From Burkholderiaceae bacterium (lineage in GTDB: Bacteria > Pseudomonadota > Gammaproteobacteria > Burkholderiales > Burkholderiaceae_C), in NCBI GenBank assembly GCA_017999135.1, contig JAGOBT010000277.1, positions 1 to 5,194 of the forward strand: 5,194 nt of DNA, written 5' to 3'. This document shows, in pieces, positions 1-4,952 of this stretch (positions are counted from its first letter, which is position 1; each line of letters starts with the position of its first letter). A program made the translations under genes and the position numbers. The notes under the pieces are model-generated. The model made no database searches, was not told the origin of the DNA, and saw only the letters and a program-made list of their open reading frames with translations.

Positions 1-147
1 CGCATGGGCCACGCCGGCGCGCTGATCAGCGGCGGCGCCGACACGGCAGACGCCAAGCTCGCCATCATGGAAGAGTGCGGCTTCACCATCACCCGCAACC
101 CCAGCGAAATGGGGCGGCTGCTCAAGGGGCTGATCGCCAAGGCCTGA
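1..147 (+). CDS. sucD: Succinyl-CoA synthetase (ADP-forming) alpha subunit, C-terminal 48 residues (5' end outside window)
   Basis: This is the end of the alpha subunit of succinyl-CoA synthetase, the TCA-cycle enzyme that interconverts succinyl-CoA and succinate with substrate-level ATP formation in the cytoplasm. The frame is open from base 1 and reads RMGHAGALISGGADTADAK, then a tail ending GLIAKA and TGA at 145-147. The RMGHAGA motif matches the family's active-site segment. By comparison with E. coli SucD (His246), the histidine encoded at bases 10-12 is the phospho-histidine that carries the phosphate during catalysis. The remaining tail matches the usual family C-terminus in length. 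The beta-subunit gene sucC would be expected immediately upstream, outside the window. A hairpin terminator candidate follows 29 nt after the stop. Identification is firm; only the start is missing. Confidence 0.95.
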   Translation, partial: RMGHAGALISGGADTADAKLAIMEECGFTITRNPSEMGRLLKGLIAKA

Positions 148-176
148 TCCCGGCCGGCTGCGCCGGATCTGCCTGG

Positions 177-208
177 CAGGCCGCCGTCACGGGCGGCCTG
201 TTGCATTT
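177..208 (+). terminator. Hairpin terminator candidate after sucD
   Basis: A perfect 9-bp stem, CAGGCCGCC (177-185) against GGCGGCCTG (192-200), encloses a 6-nt loop and is followed by TTGCATTT. The stem is strong but the T-run is interrupted, so termination may be partial. It sits 29 nt after the sucD stop and before terC. A second stem, GGTCGCC (211-217) against GGCGACC (222-228) with a 4-nt loop, follows directly and may reinforce it. Confidence 0.6.
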
Positions 209-303
209 CGGGTCGCCAGCGGGCGACCGCCTATGTAGAAGCCGCAGGCTGGCGCGCGCACCCGCCGCCTACACTGCCGGCGCACACGAGAGAGGGGACC
301 TCC

Positions 304-1026
304 ATGGAACAGTTCATGCACGCCGACTTCTGGATCGCCGTCGGCCAGATCATCATGATCGACATCCTGCTGGGTGGCGACAATGCCGTCGTCATCGCGC
401 TGGCCTGTCGCAAACTGCCGCCGGCGCAGCGCACCCAGGGCATCCTCTGGGGCACGGTCGGCGCCATCCTGCTGCGGGTCGTGCTGATCTTCTTCGCCCT
501 CACGCTGCTGTCAATTCCGTACCTCAAGCTCGTCGGCGCCATCCTGCTGGTGTGGATCGGGGTCAAGCTGCTGGCGCCCGGCGACGAAGACGGCCACGGG
601 GATGTCGAAGGTTCCGACAAGCTGTGGGCGGCCGTGCGCACCGTGATCGTGGCCGACCTGGTGATGAGCGTCGACAACGTGATCGCCATCGCCGGCGCTG
701 CGGAAAGCGCTGGCGGCGACCACAAGATGCCGCTGGTGATCTTCGGCCTGCTGGTCAGCATCCCCATCATCGTCTGGGGCAGCCAGTTCGTCATCAAGCT
801 GATGGACCGCTTTCCGGTCGTCATCACCATCGGTGGCATGTTGCTGGGCTGGATCGCCGGCACGATGGCTGTGGGCGACCCCGCGGCCGCCGGCTTCATT
901 CCGCAGGCAGGACCGGGCGAAGCCATCGCCAGCGTGCGCTATGGGGCCGGGGTGGCGGGCGCGCTGCTGGTGCTGGCCCTGGGGATGTGGCTCAAACGGC
1001 GGCAGGCACCGGCAGCCGCCGCCTGA
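304..1026 (+). CDS. TerC family integral membrane protein (YjbE type), probable metal-ion transporter
   Basis: A 240-residue multi-pass inner-membrane protein of the TerC family (Pfam TerC; YjbE-like subgroup). Characterised relatives such as Alx/MntP-associated TerC proteins and Bacillus YceF/YkoY act in manganese export or metallation of exported proteins; the substrate here is not shown. The two family signatures are present as an internal repeat: D20-ILLGGDNAVVIA in the first half and D118-LVMSVDNVIAIAG in the second, giving the paired acidic/Asn sites within membrane segments. Hydrophobic stretches lie at about 10-34, 47-70, 74-90, 110-131, 143-163, 170-190 and 212-230. An acidic loop with a His (about residues 93-105, DEDGHGD) separates the halves, and the C-terminus ends KRRQAPAAAA. 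The ATG at 304 is preceded by AGAGGGG (291-297). The gene lies between sucD and the kinase gene, separated from the latter by 108 nt. No yybP-ykoY manganese riboswitch is recognisable in the 156-nt leader region. Confidence 0.9.
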   Translation: MEQFMHADFWIAVGQIIMIDILLGGDNAVVIALACRKLPPAQRTQGILWGTVGAILLRVVLIFFALTLLSIPYLKLVGAILLVWIGVKLLAPGDEDGHGDVEGSDKLWAAVRTVIVADLVMSVDNVIAIAGAAESAGGDHKMPLVIFGLLVSIPIIVWGSQFVIKLMDRFPVVITIGGMLLGWIAGTMAVGDPAAAGFIPQAGPGEAIASVRYGAGVAGALLVLALGMWLKRRQAPAAAA

Positions 1027-1058
1027 TCGGCCTCAAACGCTGGCGTGCAAGCCGGCCG

Positions 1059-1082
1059 GCCCGGGTCGCCACGGCGCCGGGC
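1059..1082 (+). other. GC-rich hairpin between terC and the kinase gene
   Basis: GCCCGG (1059-1064) pairs with CCGGGC (1077-1082). The interior can pair further (CGC against GCG) after a 2-nt bulge, closing on a 4-nt loop. No T-run follows, so it does not fit a standard intrinsic terminator. It could be a weak transcription or RNA-processing barrier between terC and the signalling genes. Function is unproven. Confidence 0.35.
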
Positions 1083-1123
1083 GCGTGATAAGGTCAATGC
1101 GGAGCCTGCACAGACGGGCCTTC

Positions 1124-1130
1124 AAGGAGG
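1124..1130 (+). promoter_or_regulatory. Strong Shine-Dalgarno deciding the kinase start
   Basis: AAGGAGG lies 4 nt before the ATG at 1135. It is the best ribosome-binding site in the window and supports that start over in-frame upstream candidates. It contrasts with the weak sites of the PP2C and phosphodiesterase genes. Confidence 0.7.
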
Positions 1131-1134
1131 CCCC

Positions 1135-2052
1135 ATGTCCTGGTTTTCGCTGCGGCGCCAGCCGCCTGATCCGCCGGCCCCATCGGGCCAACCCCTGCTG
1201 AACAACCGCTACCGGCTGGGCACCGTGCTGGGCGAAGGGGGCGGCAGCCAGGTTGTCGAGGCCGACGATCTGCGCACCGGCCGGCAGGTGGCCGTCAAGC
1301 TGATCCGCCTGCCCGACGCGCTGGCACCCGGCCAGCGCGACGAGTGGGTGGCGCGCCTGCACCGGGAAGCCGAACTGGCGCGCCGGCTGGATCACCCCGA
1401 CATCGTCGCCGTCTACGAGGCGGGCCTGCAAGGCATGCAGGCCTGGCTGGCCATGGAGCGGGTGCGCGGCGTCGACCTGAGCCGTTACACCCAGCGCCAC
1501 CTGCTGCTGCCCGAGAACCTGGTGCTGCGCATCGGCGCCAGGGTCGGGGCGGCGCTGGCGCACGCCCACGCCCAGGGTGTCGTGCACCGGGATCTCAAGC
1601 CCGCCAACGTGCTGGTCAACCTGGCGGCAGGCCAGGTCAAGCTGGCCGACTTCGGCGTGGCGCGGCAGGAAGACGCTGCACTCACCCGCACCGGCATGAC
1701 ACTGGGCACGCCGGCCTACATGGCGCCTGAGCAACTGGCCGGCGCGCCTGCCAGCCCCGCCACCGACACCTATGCACTGGGCGTGATGCTGTTCGAGCTC
1801 CTGGCCGGCCGGCGCCCGCACCAGGCCGCCACCCTGGGCGACCTGCTGCAGGCCACCGCGCAGCAGCCGCCGGCGGCGCTGTCGCGCCTGCGGCCCGACC
1901 TGCCGGCCACTGTCGTCGCAGCGGTGGAACAGTTGCTGGCCCGCGAGCCAGCCGACCGGCCCGCCAATCTGGAGACGTGGGCAGCGTCGGTGGCCGGCCT
2001 GGCCGCCTTGATGACGCGCCTGCTGGCGCCGTCTGCATCCACCGGGCTGTGA
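1135..2052 (+). CDS. Soluble Hanks-type serine/threonine protein kinase
   Basis: A 305-residue protein kinase of the bacterial Hanks (PknB-like) family, which transfers phosphate from ATP to Ser/Thr of proteins. All catalytic landmarks are visible: glycine-rich loop LGEGGGSQV (32-40), VAVK with ATP-anchoring K55, helix-C E78 in HREAELARRLDHPDIV, catalytic loop HRDLKPANVL (D153, K155, N158), DFG (172-174), activation segment with T185, T187 and T189 before GTPAYMAPEQ (191-200), D211 of the DTYALG motif, and R275 near the end of the fold. It should therefore be active. The kinase domain fills residues 26-285; the N-terminus is a short proline-rich tail, and there is no transmembrane segment, PASTA, WD40 or other sensor domain, so it is probably cytoplasmic. 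The ATG at 1135 is chosen because AAGGAGG (1124-1130) lies 4 nt upstream and the conserved domain starts soon after; an in-frame upstream GTG/ATG extension to 1045 is low-complexity. PP2C and FHA genes follow after 76 nt and beyond. Confidence 0.93.
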   Translation: MSWFSLRRQPPDPPAPSGQPLLNNRYRLGTVLGEGGGSQVVEADDLRTGRQVAVKLIRLPDALAPGQRDEWVARLHREAELARRLDHPDIVAVYEAGLQGMQAWLAMERVRGVDLSRYTQRHLLLPENLVLRIGARVGAALAHAHAQGVVHRDLKPANVLVNLAAGQVKLADFGVARQEDAALTRTGMTLGTPAYMAPEQLAGAPASPATDTYALGVMLFELLAGRRPHQAATLGDLLQATAQQPPAALSRLRPDLPATVVAAVEQLLAREPADRPANLETWAASVAGLAALMTRLLAPSASTGL

Positions 2053-2128
2053 GCCGGAGCGGGCGGGTTCCGATGCACAATCCCGTCTCGGTTTTGCCCC
2101 ATCCAACCCCAGCCCCGCAGCGCCCAGC

Positions 2129-2914
2129 ATGACTTTCGAGTTCTTCCACGCCGTGGACACCGGCCGTGCGCGCAGCAACAACGAGGATTCGGTCGCCGTC
2201 GACGAGGCCAGCGCCCTGGCCGTGCTGGCCGACGGCATGGGGGGCTACAACGCCGGTGAAGTGGCCAGCGGCATGGCCACCTCGTTCATCAAGACCGAGC
2301 TGGGCCGCTGGTTGTCCGAAGCCGCCAGCCGCGCCACCGACGTGGAAGTGCGCCGCGCGATGGACATCTGCGTGGACAACGCCAACCGGGCCATCTTCAA
2401 TGCCGCCAATGCCAACCCGCAGTACGCCGGCATGGGCACCACCTTGGTGGTGGCGGTGTTCCGCGACAACCAGCTGCGCCTGGGGCATGTGGGTGATTCA
2501 CGTGCCTACCGCTGGCGCGGTGGCCAGTTGGTGCAGATCACGCGTGACCACTCGCTGCTGCAGGAACAGATCGACGCCGGCCTGATCACCCCCGAGCAGG
2601 CGGCGTTTTCGGCCAACAAGAACCTCGTCACGCGGGCGGTGGGCGTGGAAGACACCGTGCTGCTCGAAACCCACCTGCATGAAGTGCAGGCGGGCGACAC
2701 CTACCTGATGTGCTCGGACGGGTTGTCCGACATGCTGGACGACGCCATGATGGCGCGCCTGCTGCAAACCAACGATTCCCTCCCCAGTGCGGGGCAGGCA
2801 TTGATCGACGCCGCCAATGAAGCAGGTGGAAAGGATAACATTGCGTTGATACTCGTCCGCGTGGCAGGAGGCCCGACAGGGGCCGCGCGGCCATGGTGGA
2901 AGTTCGGGCGCTGA
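2129..2914 (+). CDS. PP2C-family (PPM) serine/threonine protein phosphatase
   Basis: A 261-residue metal-dependent protein phosphatase of the PP2C/PPM family, similar in layout to mycobacterial PstP and Pseudomonas PppA/Stp1. It removes phosphate from phospho-Ser/Thr proteins and is the expected antagonist of the kinase encoded just upstream. Motifs in order: TGRARSNNED (11-20; phosphate-binding R15, E19, D20), LADGMGG (33-39; metal-binding D35), GMGTT (101-105), GHVGDSRAY (119-127), RDHS (139-142), CSDGLSD (195-201; D197) and KDNIALILV (235-243; D236). All metal ligands expected of an active enzyme are present. There is no signal peptide or membrane segment; the last 15 residues are a short basic/aromatic tail ending PWWKFGR. 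The ATG at 2129 puts the first beta strand right at the N-terminus, as usual, but the upstream CGCAGCGCCCAGC is a poor ribosome-binding site. The gaps are 76 nt to the kinase and 82 nt to the FHA gene. Confidence 0.94.
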   Translation: MTFEFFHAVDTGRARSNNEDSVAVDEASALAVLADGMGGYNAGEVASGMATSFIKTELGRWLSEAASRATDVEVRRAMDICVDNANRAIFNAANANPQYAGMGTTLVVAVFRDNQLRLGHVGDSRAYRWRGGQLVQITRDHSLLQEQIDAGLITPEQAAFSANKNLVTRAVGVEDTVLLETHLHEVQAGDTYLMCSDGLSDMLDDAMMARLLQTNDSLPSAGQALIDAANEAGGKDNIALILVRVAGGPTGAARPWWKFGR

Positions 2915-2930
2915 CATCACCTGCAGTCAG

Positions 2931-2953
2931 CGCCGGCACAACCGGCGCGCCGG
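2931..2953. repeat. Overlapping inverted repeats between the PP2C and FHA genes
   Basis: CGCCGG (2931-2936) can pair with CCGGCG (2942-2947) over a 5-nt loop. That second arm is itself half of a 12-bp perfect palindrome (2942-2953), so two mutually exclusive foldings exist. No T-run follows. It may be only a GC-rich spacer hairpin; read-through into the FHA gene is expected. Confidence 0.4.
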
Positions 2954-2996
2954 CAGCCGCAGAACACTCCGGGGCAGACAGACAAGAAGGGCAAGC

Positions 2997-3695
2997 ATGG
3001 GCAAGCTGGTGGTGTCTCTCGACGGCGTGGTGATCAAGGACGTGCAGATCACCAAGGACAAGACCACCCTGGGCCGCCGCCCCTACAACGACATCGTGAT
3101 CGACAACCTCGCCGTCAGCGGCGAGCATGCCGTGCTGCAGATGCTGGGCAATGACGTCTTCATCGAAGACCTGAACAGCACCAACGGCACCTACATCAAC
3201 GGCAAGGCGATCAAGAAACAGATGCTCGCCCACAACGACACGGTCGAGATCGGCAAGTACAAGATCAAGTACCTGGTCGAAGAGGGCAACGACTACGAGA
3301 AGACCATGATCATGCGCCAGGGTGGCGGCGTGGGCATGGGCTCCGGCGTGCCGCACACGCCCTACAACCAGACATCGCCCATGCCCAGCCTGCCCGCGCT
3401 GGGGCAGCAGCCGGCACCGGCGGCCGCCATGGCCCTGGCCGCATCGATCAAGGTGCTCAGCGGCGCTGCCGCTGGCAAGTCGGTCACGCTCACCAAGGTG
3501 GTCACCACCGTGGGCAAGCCGGGTGTGCAGGTGGCATCGATCACCAAGCGGCCCAACGGCTATGTGCTGGCCCATGTGGAAGGGGCGCTGCGCCCCAGCA
3601 TCAACGGCGTGGCCCTGGTGACCGACACCGCACCGCTGTCCAACGGCGACCTGATCGAACTGGCCGGCACGCAGATGCAGTTCGTGCACGCCTGA
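2997..3695 (+). CDS. FHA-domain phosphothreonine-binding protein with a degenerate second FHA-like domain
   Basis: A 232-residue cytoplasmic protein. The N-terminal forkhead-associated domain (about 1-94) is canonical: LGRRPYNDIVIDN (25-37; G26-R27), the SGEH core (S41, H44) that contacts phosphothreonine, and DLNSTNGTYING (58-69; N63, G64, N68). It should read phosphothreonine marks such as those the neighbouring kinase makes. A linker (about 95-148) carries EKTMIMR with T103, a glycine-rich run and a Pro/Ala-rich stretch. The C-terminal part (about 150-232) keeps the spacing of an FHA fold (VTTVGKPGV at 168-176, SING at 201-204, LSNGDLIELAG at 214-224, then MQFV) but has K174 in place of the GR arginine and no S-x-x-H, so it probably does not bind phosphothreonine. 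The ATG at 2997 follows AAGAAGGG (2984-2991). Codon use includes more lysine codons than the neighbours. It follows the PP2C gene by 82 nt. The second-domain assignment is my inference from pattern. Confidence 0.92.
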   Translation: MGKLVVSLDGVVIKDVQITKDKTTLGRRPYNDIVIDNLAVSGEHAVLQMLGNDVFIEDLNSTNGTYINGKAIKKQMLAHNDTVEIGKYKIKYLVEEGNDYEKTMIMRQGGGVGMGSGVPHTPYNQTSPMPSLPALGQQPAPAAAMALAASIKVLSGAAAGKSVTLTKVVTTVGKPGVQVASITKRPNGYVLAHVEGALRPSINGVALVTDTAPLSNGDLIELAGTQMQFVHA

Positions 3696-3725
3696 CCACA
3701 GGCGCAGGCGGCCCACGGGCGGTCC

Positions 3726-3737
3726 GGGCGGCCGCCC
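3726..3737. repeat. 12-bp perfect GC palindrome after the FHA gene
   Basis: GGGCGGCCGCCC is its own reverse complement and lies 31 nt after the FHA stop. As RNA it could only fold as a dimer or with a very tight loop, and no T-run follows, so terminator function is doubtful. It may be chance in GC-rich DNA. Confidence 0.4.
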
Positions 3738-3743
3738 TGGCCC

Positions 3744-3785
3744 GGCGTGTGCCAGATGGGCCAGATGGGCCAGAAGGCGTGTGCC
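3744..3785. repeat. Tandem 9-nt repeats flanked by a 10-bp direct repeat
   Basis: GCCAGATGG occurs at 3751-3759 and 3760-3768, and a one-base variant GCCAGAAGG at 3769-3777. The block is bracketed by GGCGTGTGCC at 3744-3753 and again at 3776-3785, overlapping the ends of the array. Copy number may vary between strains by slippage. It lies 9-50 nt upstream of the CRP-like site. Function is unknown. Confidence 0.75.
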
Positions 3786-3793
3786 CGACACGC

Positions 3794-3809
3794 CGTGACC
3801 AAGTTCACA
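3794..3809. promoter_or_regulatory. CRP/Vfr-like binding site upstream of the phosphodiesterase gene
   Basis: CGTGA-CCAAGT-TCACA matches the cAMP-receptor-protein consensus TGTGA-N6-TCACA at 9 of 10 specified bases with exact spacing. It is 180 nt before the ATG of a putative cyclic-nucleotide phosphodiesterase, which would make feedback control sensible. Betaproteobacteria do encode CRP/Vfr-type regulators. One short match can arise by chance, and no promoter could be placed next to it. Confidence 0.4.
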
Positions 3810-3988
3810 CTCTGGAACCGGCGGCACGCAGCCCTGGGGGGTGGCGTGGCGAAATCCCAGGGCGCTGGCTTGCCAGCCACCAGCCGGCCCTGCACCATGC
3901 AGGTTCGTGACAGTGCTTTGGCCGCCGGACGGGCGGCACCGGCCTGTGCCCTCCACCGCCAGGCCGGCGCTGCCGGCACCCCTTGTTC

Positions 3989-4762
3989 ATGCCCATCCGT
4001 GTCCTCGGTTGTTCTGGCTCCATTGCCGCGGGTTGTCGCACCACGGCCTTCCTGCTGGACGATGACATCCTGATCGATGCCGGCACCGGCGTGGGCGACC
4101 TCACGCTGGATGAACTGGCGCGCATCGACCACATCCTGCTGAGCCACTCGCACCTCGACCATGTGCTGGGCGTGCCCTTGCTGGCCGACAGCGTGATGCG
4201 CTGCCGCAGCGCCGAGCGCCCGCCCATCACCGTGCACGCGCTGCCGGCCACGCTGGACACGCTGCGCCGGCACATCTTCAACGGGGCCATCTGGCCCGAC
4301 TTCACCCGCCTGCCCACCACGGACCAGCCGATCCTGCGGCTGCAGGCCTTCCAGACCGGCGATGTACTGCAGCTGGGAGCGCGCCGCATCGAGGTGCTGC
4401 CCGCCCTGCACACCGTGCCGGCCGTGGGCTTTGCCGTGCTGGGCGACCGGGGCAGCTGGGTGTTCACCGGCGACACTGCCCCCAACCCGGCGCTGTGGCA
4501 GCGCCTGGCCAGCCTGCCGGTGGCCAGCCTGGTGATCGAAACCGCCTTCCGCAATGACGAAGCGGCGCTGGCCAGCGTCAGCCGCCATCTGCACCCGGCT
4601 GCGCTGGGCCGCGAGCTGCAGCAGCTGCAGCATGGCGCCGAGGTGTTCATCACCCACATCAAGCCGGGCGAGCTGGACGCGGTGATGGCCGAGATCAACG
4701 CCCTCGATGCGCGCCACCCGGTGCGCGCGCTGGTCGCCGGCCAGGTCATGCCGCTGGCGTGA
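3989..4762 (+). CDS. Metallo-beta-lactamase-fold hydrolase, probable class II 3',5'-cyclic-nucleotide phosphodiesterase
   Basis: A 257-residue cytoplasmic metallo-beta-lactamase-fold enzyme. The two-metal site is complete: HSHLDH (H53, H55, D57, H58), H141 in PALHTVP, D162 in FTGDT and H223 in FITHIKPGE. The HSHLDHVLGVPLLADS segment is close to the class II cyclic-nucleotide phosphodiesterase signature (yeast PDE1, Dictyostelium PDE, Vibrio CpdP), which has H-x-H-L-D-H followed by small/aliphatic residues; a proline at 63 departs from the strict pattern. The ETAF (184-187) and HLHPAALGREL (200-210) blocks also resemble that family. The expected reaction is hydrolysis of cAMP (or cGMP) to the 5' nucleotide, but another phosphodiester substrate is possible. 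The ATG at 3989 starts directly at the first strand (MPIRVLGCSGS); a TTG 6 nt upstream is an alternative. No ribosome-binding site is visible before either. Upstream is a 293-nt gap with a CRP-like site; the pilin gene follows after 190 nt. Confidence 0.8.
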   Translation: MPIRVLGCSGSIAAGCRTTAFLLDDDILIDAGTGVGDLTLDELARIDHILLSHSHLDHVLGVPLLADSVMRCRSAERPPITVHALPATLDTLRRHIFNGAIWPDFTRLPTTDQPILRLQAFQTGDVLQLGARRIEVLPALHTVPAVGFAVLGDRGSWVFTGDTAPNPALWQRLASLPVASLVIETAFRNDEAALASVSRHLHPAALGRELQQLQHGAEVFITHIKPGELDAVMAEINALDARHPVRALVAGQVMPLA

Positions 4763-4769
4763 AGCGTCA

Positions 4770-4792
4770 GGGGTGACGTTTTTTGTCACCCC
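4770..4792. terminator. Strong inverted repeat with T-run in the loop, after the phosphodiesterase gene
   Basis: GGGGTGAC (4770-4777) pairs perfectly with GTCACCCC (4785-4792) around a 7-nt loop GTTTTTT. It lies 7 nt after the stop at 4762, the right place for a terminator, but the T-run is inside the loop instead of after the stem. It could be a 3'-end stabilising hairpin, an atypical terminator, or a protein-binding dyad, since it is centred about 129 nt before the predicted pilin transcription start. Confidence 0.5.
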
Positions 4793-4846
4793 GGGCCGCC
4801 AGCAGGTGACACAACGCGGCAGGTGGGGCCGGCCAACCGTGCGGAA

Positions 4847-4870
4847 TGTCATGCGTCAGGGGGCATGACA
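4847..4870. promoter_or_regulatory. Inverted repeat TGTCAT-N12-ATGACA upstream of the pilin promoter
   Basis: Perfect 6-bp arms at 4847-4852 and 4865-4870 are separated by 12 bp. The centre is about 51 nt before the predicted start of transcription. TGTC-type half-sites resemble those reported for the pilin activator PilR of Pseudomonas; further GACAC (4808-4812) and GACAG (4867-4871) occurrences are nearby. This is a candidate regulator site only. Confidence 0.35.
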
Positions 4871-4883
4871 GCAATTCCGGCCC

Positions 4884-4899
4884 TGGCACGCGGCGTGCA
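4884..4899 (+). promoter_or_regulatory. Sigma-54 (RpoN) -24/-12 promoter of the pilin gene
   Basis: TGGCACG-CGGC-GTGCA matches the RpoN consensus TGGCACG-N4-TTGCW except for one T, with the invariant GG (4885-4886) and GC (4897-4898) exactly 10 bp apart. Transcription would begin near 4910, giving a leader of about 43 nt before the ATG at 4953. Sigma-54 with the PilS/PilR system is the known mode of pilA control in Pseudomonas and related bacteria, which supports the call. Confidence 0.75.
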
Positions 4900-4952
4900 C
4901 TTGTTCAAGCGTTGTCCCCCCACCCCTTCACTTTCTGCTTGGAGACTCTGCC

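Larger units (their letters stand above)
3696..3988. other. 293-nt structured intergenic region (no convincing gene)
   Basis: This is the longest non-coding stretch. From left to right it holds: a 12-bp GC palindrome (3726-3737); three tandem 9-nt repeats bracketed by a 10-bp direct repeat (3744-3785); a CRP-like site (3794-3809); an 8-bp stem GCCCTGGG (3831-3838) against CCCAGGGC (3856-3863); a stem GCTGGC (3864-3869) against GCCAGC (3872-3877); a stem CCTGCA (3889-3894) against TGCAGG (3898-3903); and a stem GCCGCC (3921-3926) against GGCGGC (3932-3937). There is no T-tailed terminator. Open frames across it are low-complexity and lack family resemblance. It probably contains the end of the FHA transcript and the control region of the phosphodiesterase gene. 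Confidence 0.5.

Noticed and set aside
270..275. TACACT as a -10 element for the terC promoter.
   Set aside because: No acceptable -35 hexamer lies 16-18 bp upstream, so the match to a sigma-70 promoter rests on one hexamer only.
148..303. Possible yybP-ykoY manganese riboswitch upstream of the TerC gene.
   Set aside because: The conserved yybP-ykoY loop sequences are not recognisable; the region is explained by two simple hairpins and a ribosome-binding site.
2076..2081. CACAAT as a -10 element before the PP2C gene; GATAAG near 1086 before the kinase gene likewise.
   Set aside because: Neither has a convincing -35 partner at correct spacing; they may be real but cannot be supported from sequence alone.
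1033..2238. Long reverse-strand open frame (401 codons) opposite the kinase gene; similar long reverse frames lie opposite the PP2C, FHA and phosphodiesterase genes.
   Set aside because: The + strand frames encode complete catalytic motifs. The reverse frames are low-complexity and rich in Arg, Ala, Gly and His, as expected of antisense frames in GC-rich genes.
2989..3006. 8-bp direct repeat GGGCAAGC on both sides of the FHA start codon.
   Set aside because: Probably coincidence of the ribosome-binding region and the GKL codons; no evidence of duplication beyond 8 bp or of function.
1135..3695. Kinase/PP2C/FHA genes as the start of a type VI secretion cluster.
   Set aside because: None of the Tss structural genes is present in the flanks; the neighbours are metabolic, membrane-transport and pilin genes.
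3747..4073. 108-codon open frame across the FHA-phosphodiesterase gap, containing the repeated MCQMGQMGQ segment.
   Set aside because: It overlaps the start of the phosphodiesterase gene out of frame, its repeats come from the DNA tandem array, it resembles no family I know, and there is no ribosome-binding site before it.
4773..4789. GTGAC...GTCAC dyad as a second CRP site.
   Set aside because: GTGA and TCAC are 9 nt apart here, not the 6 nt that CRP requires.
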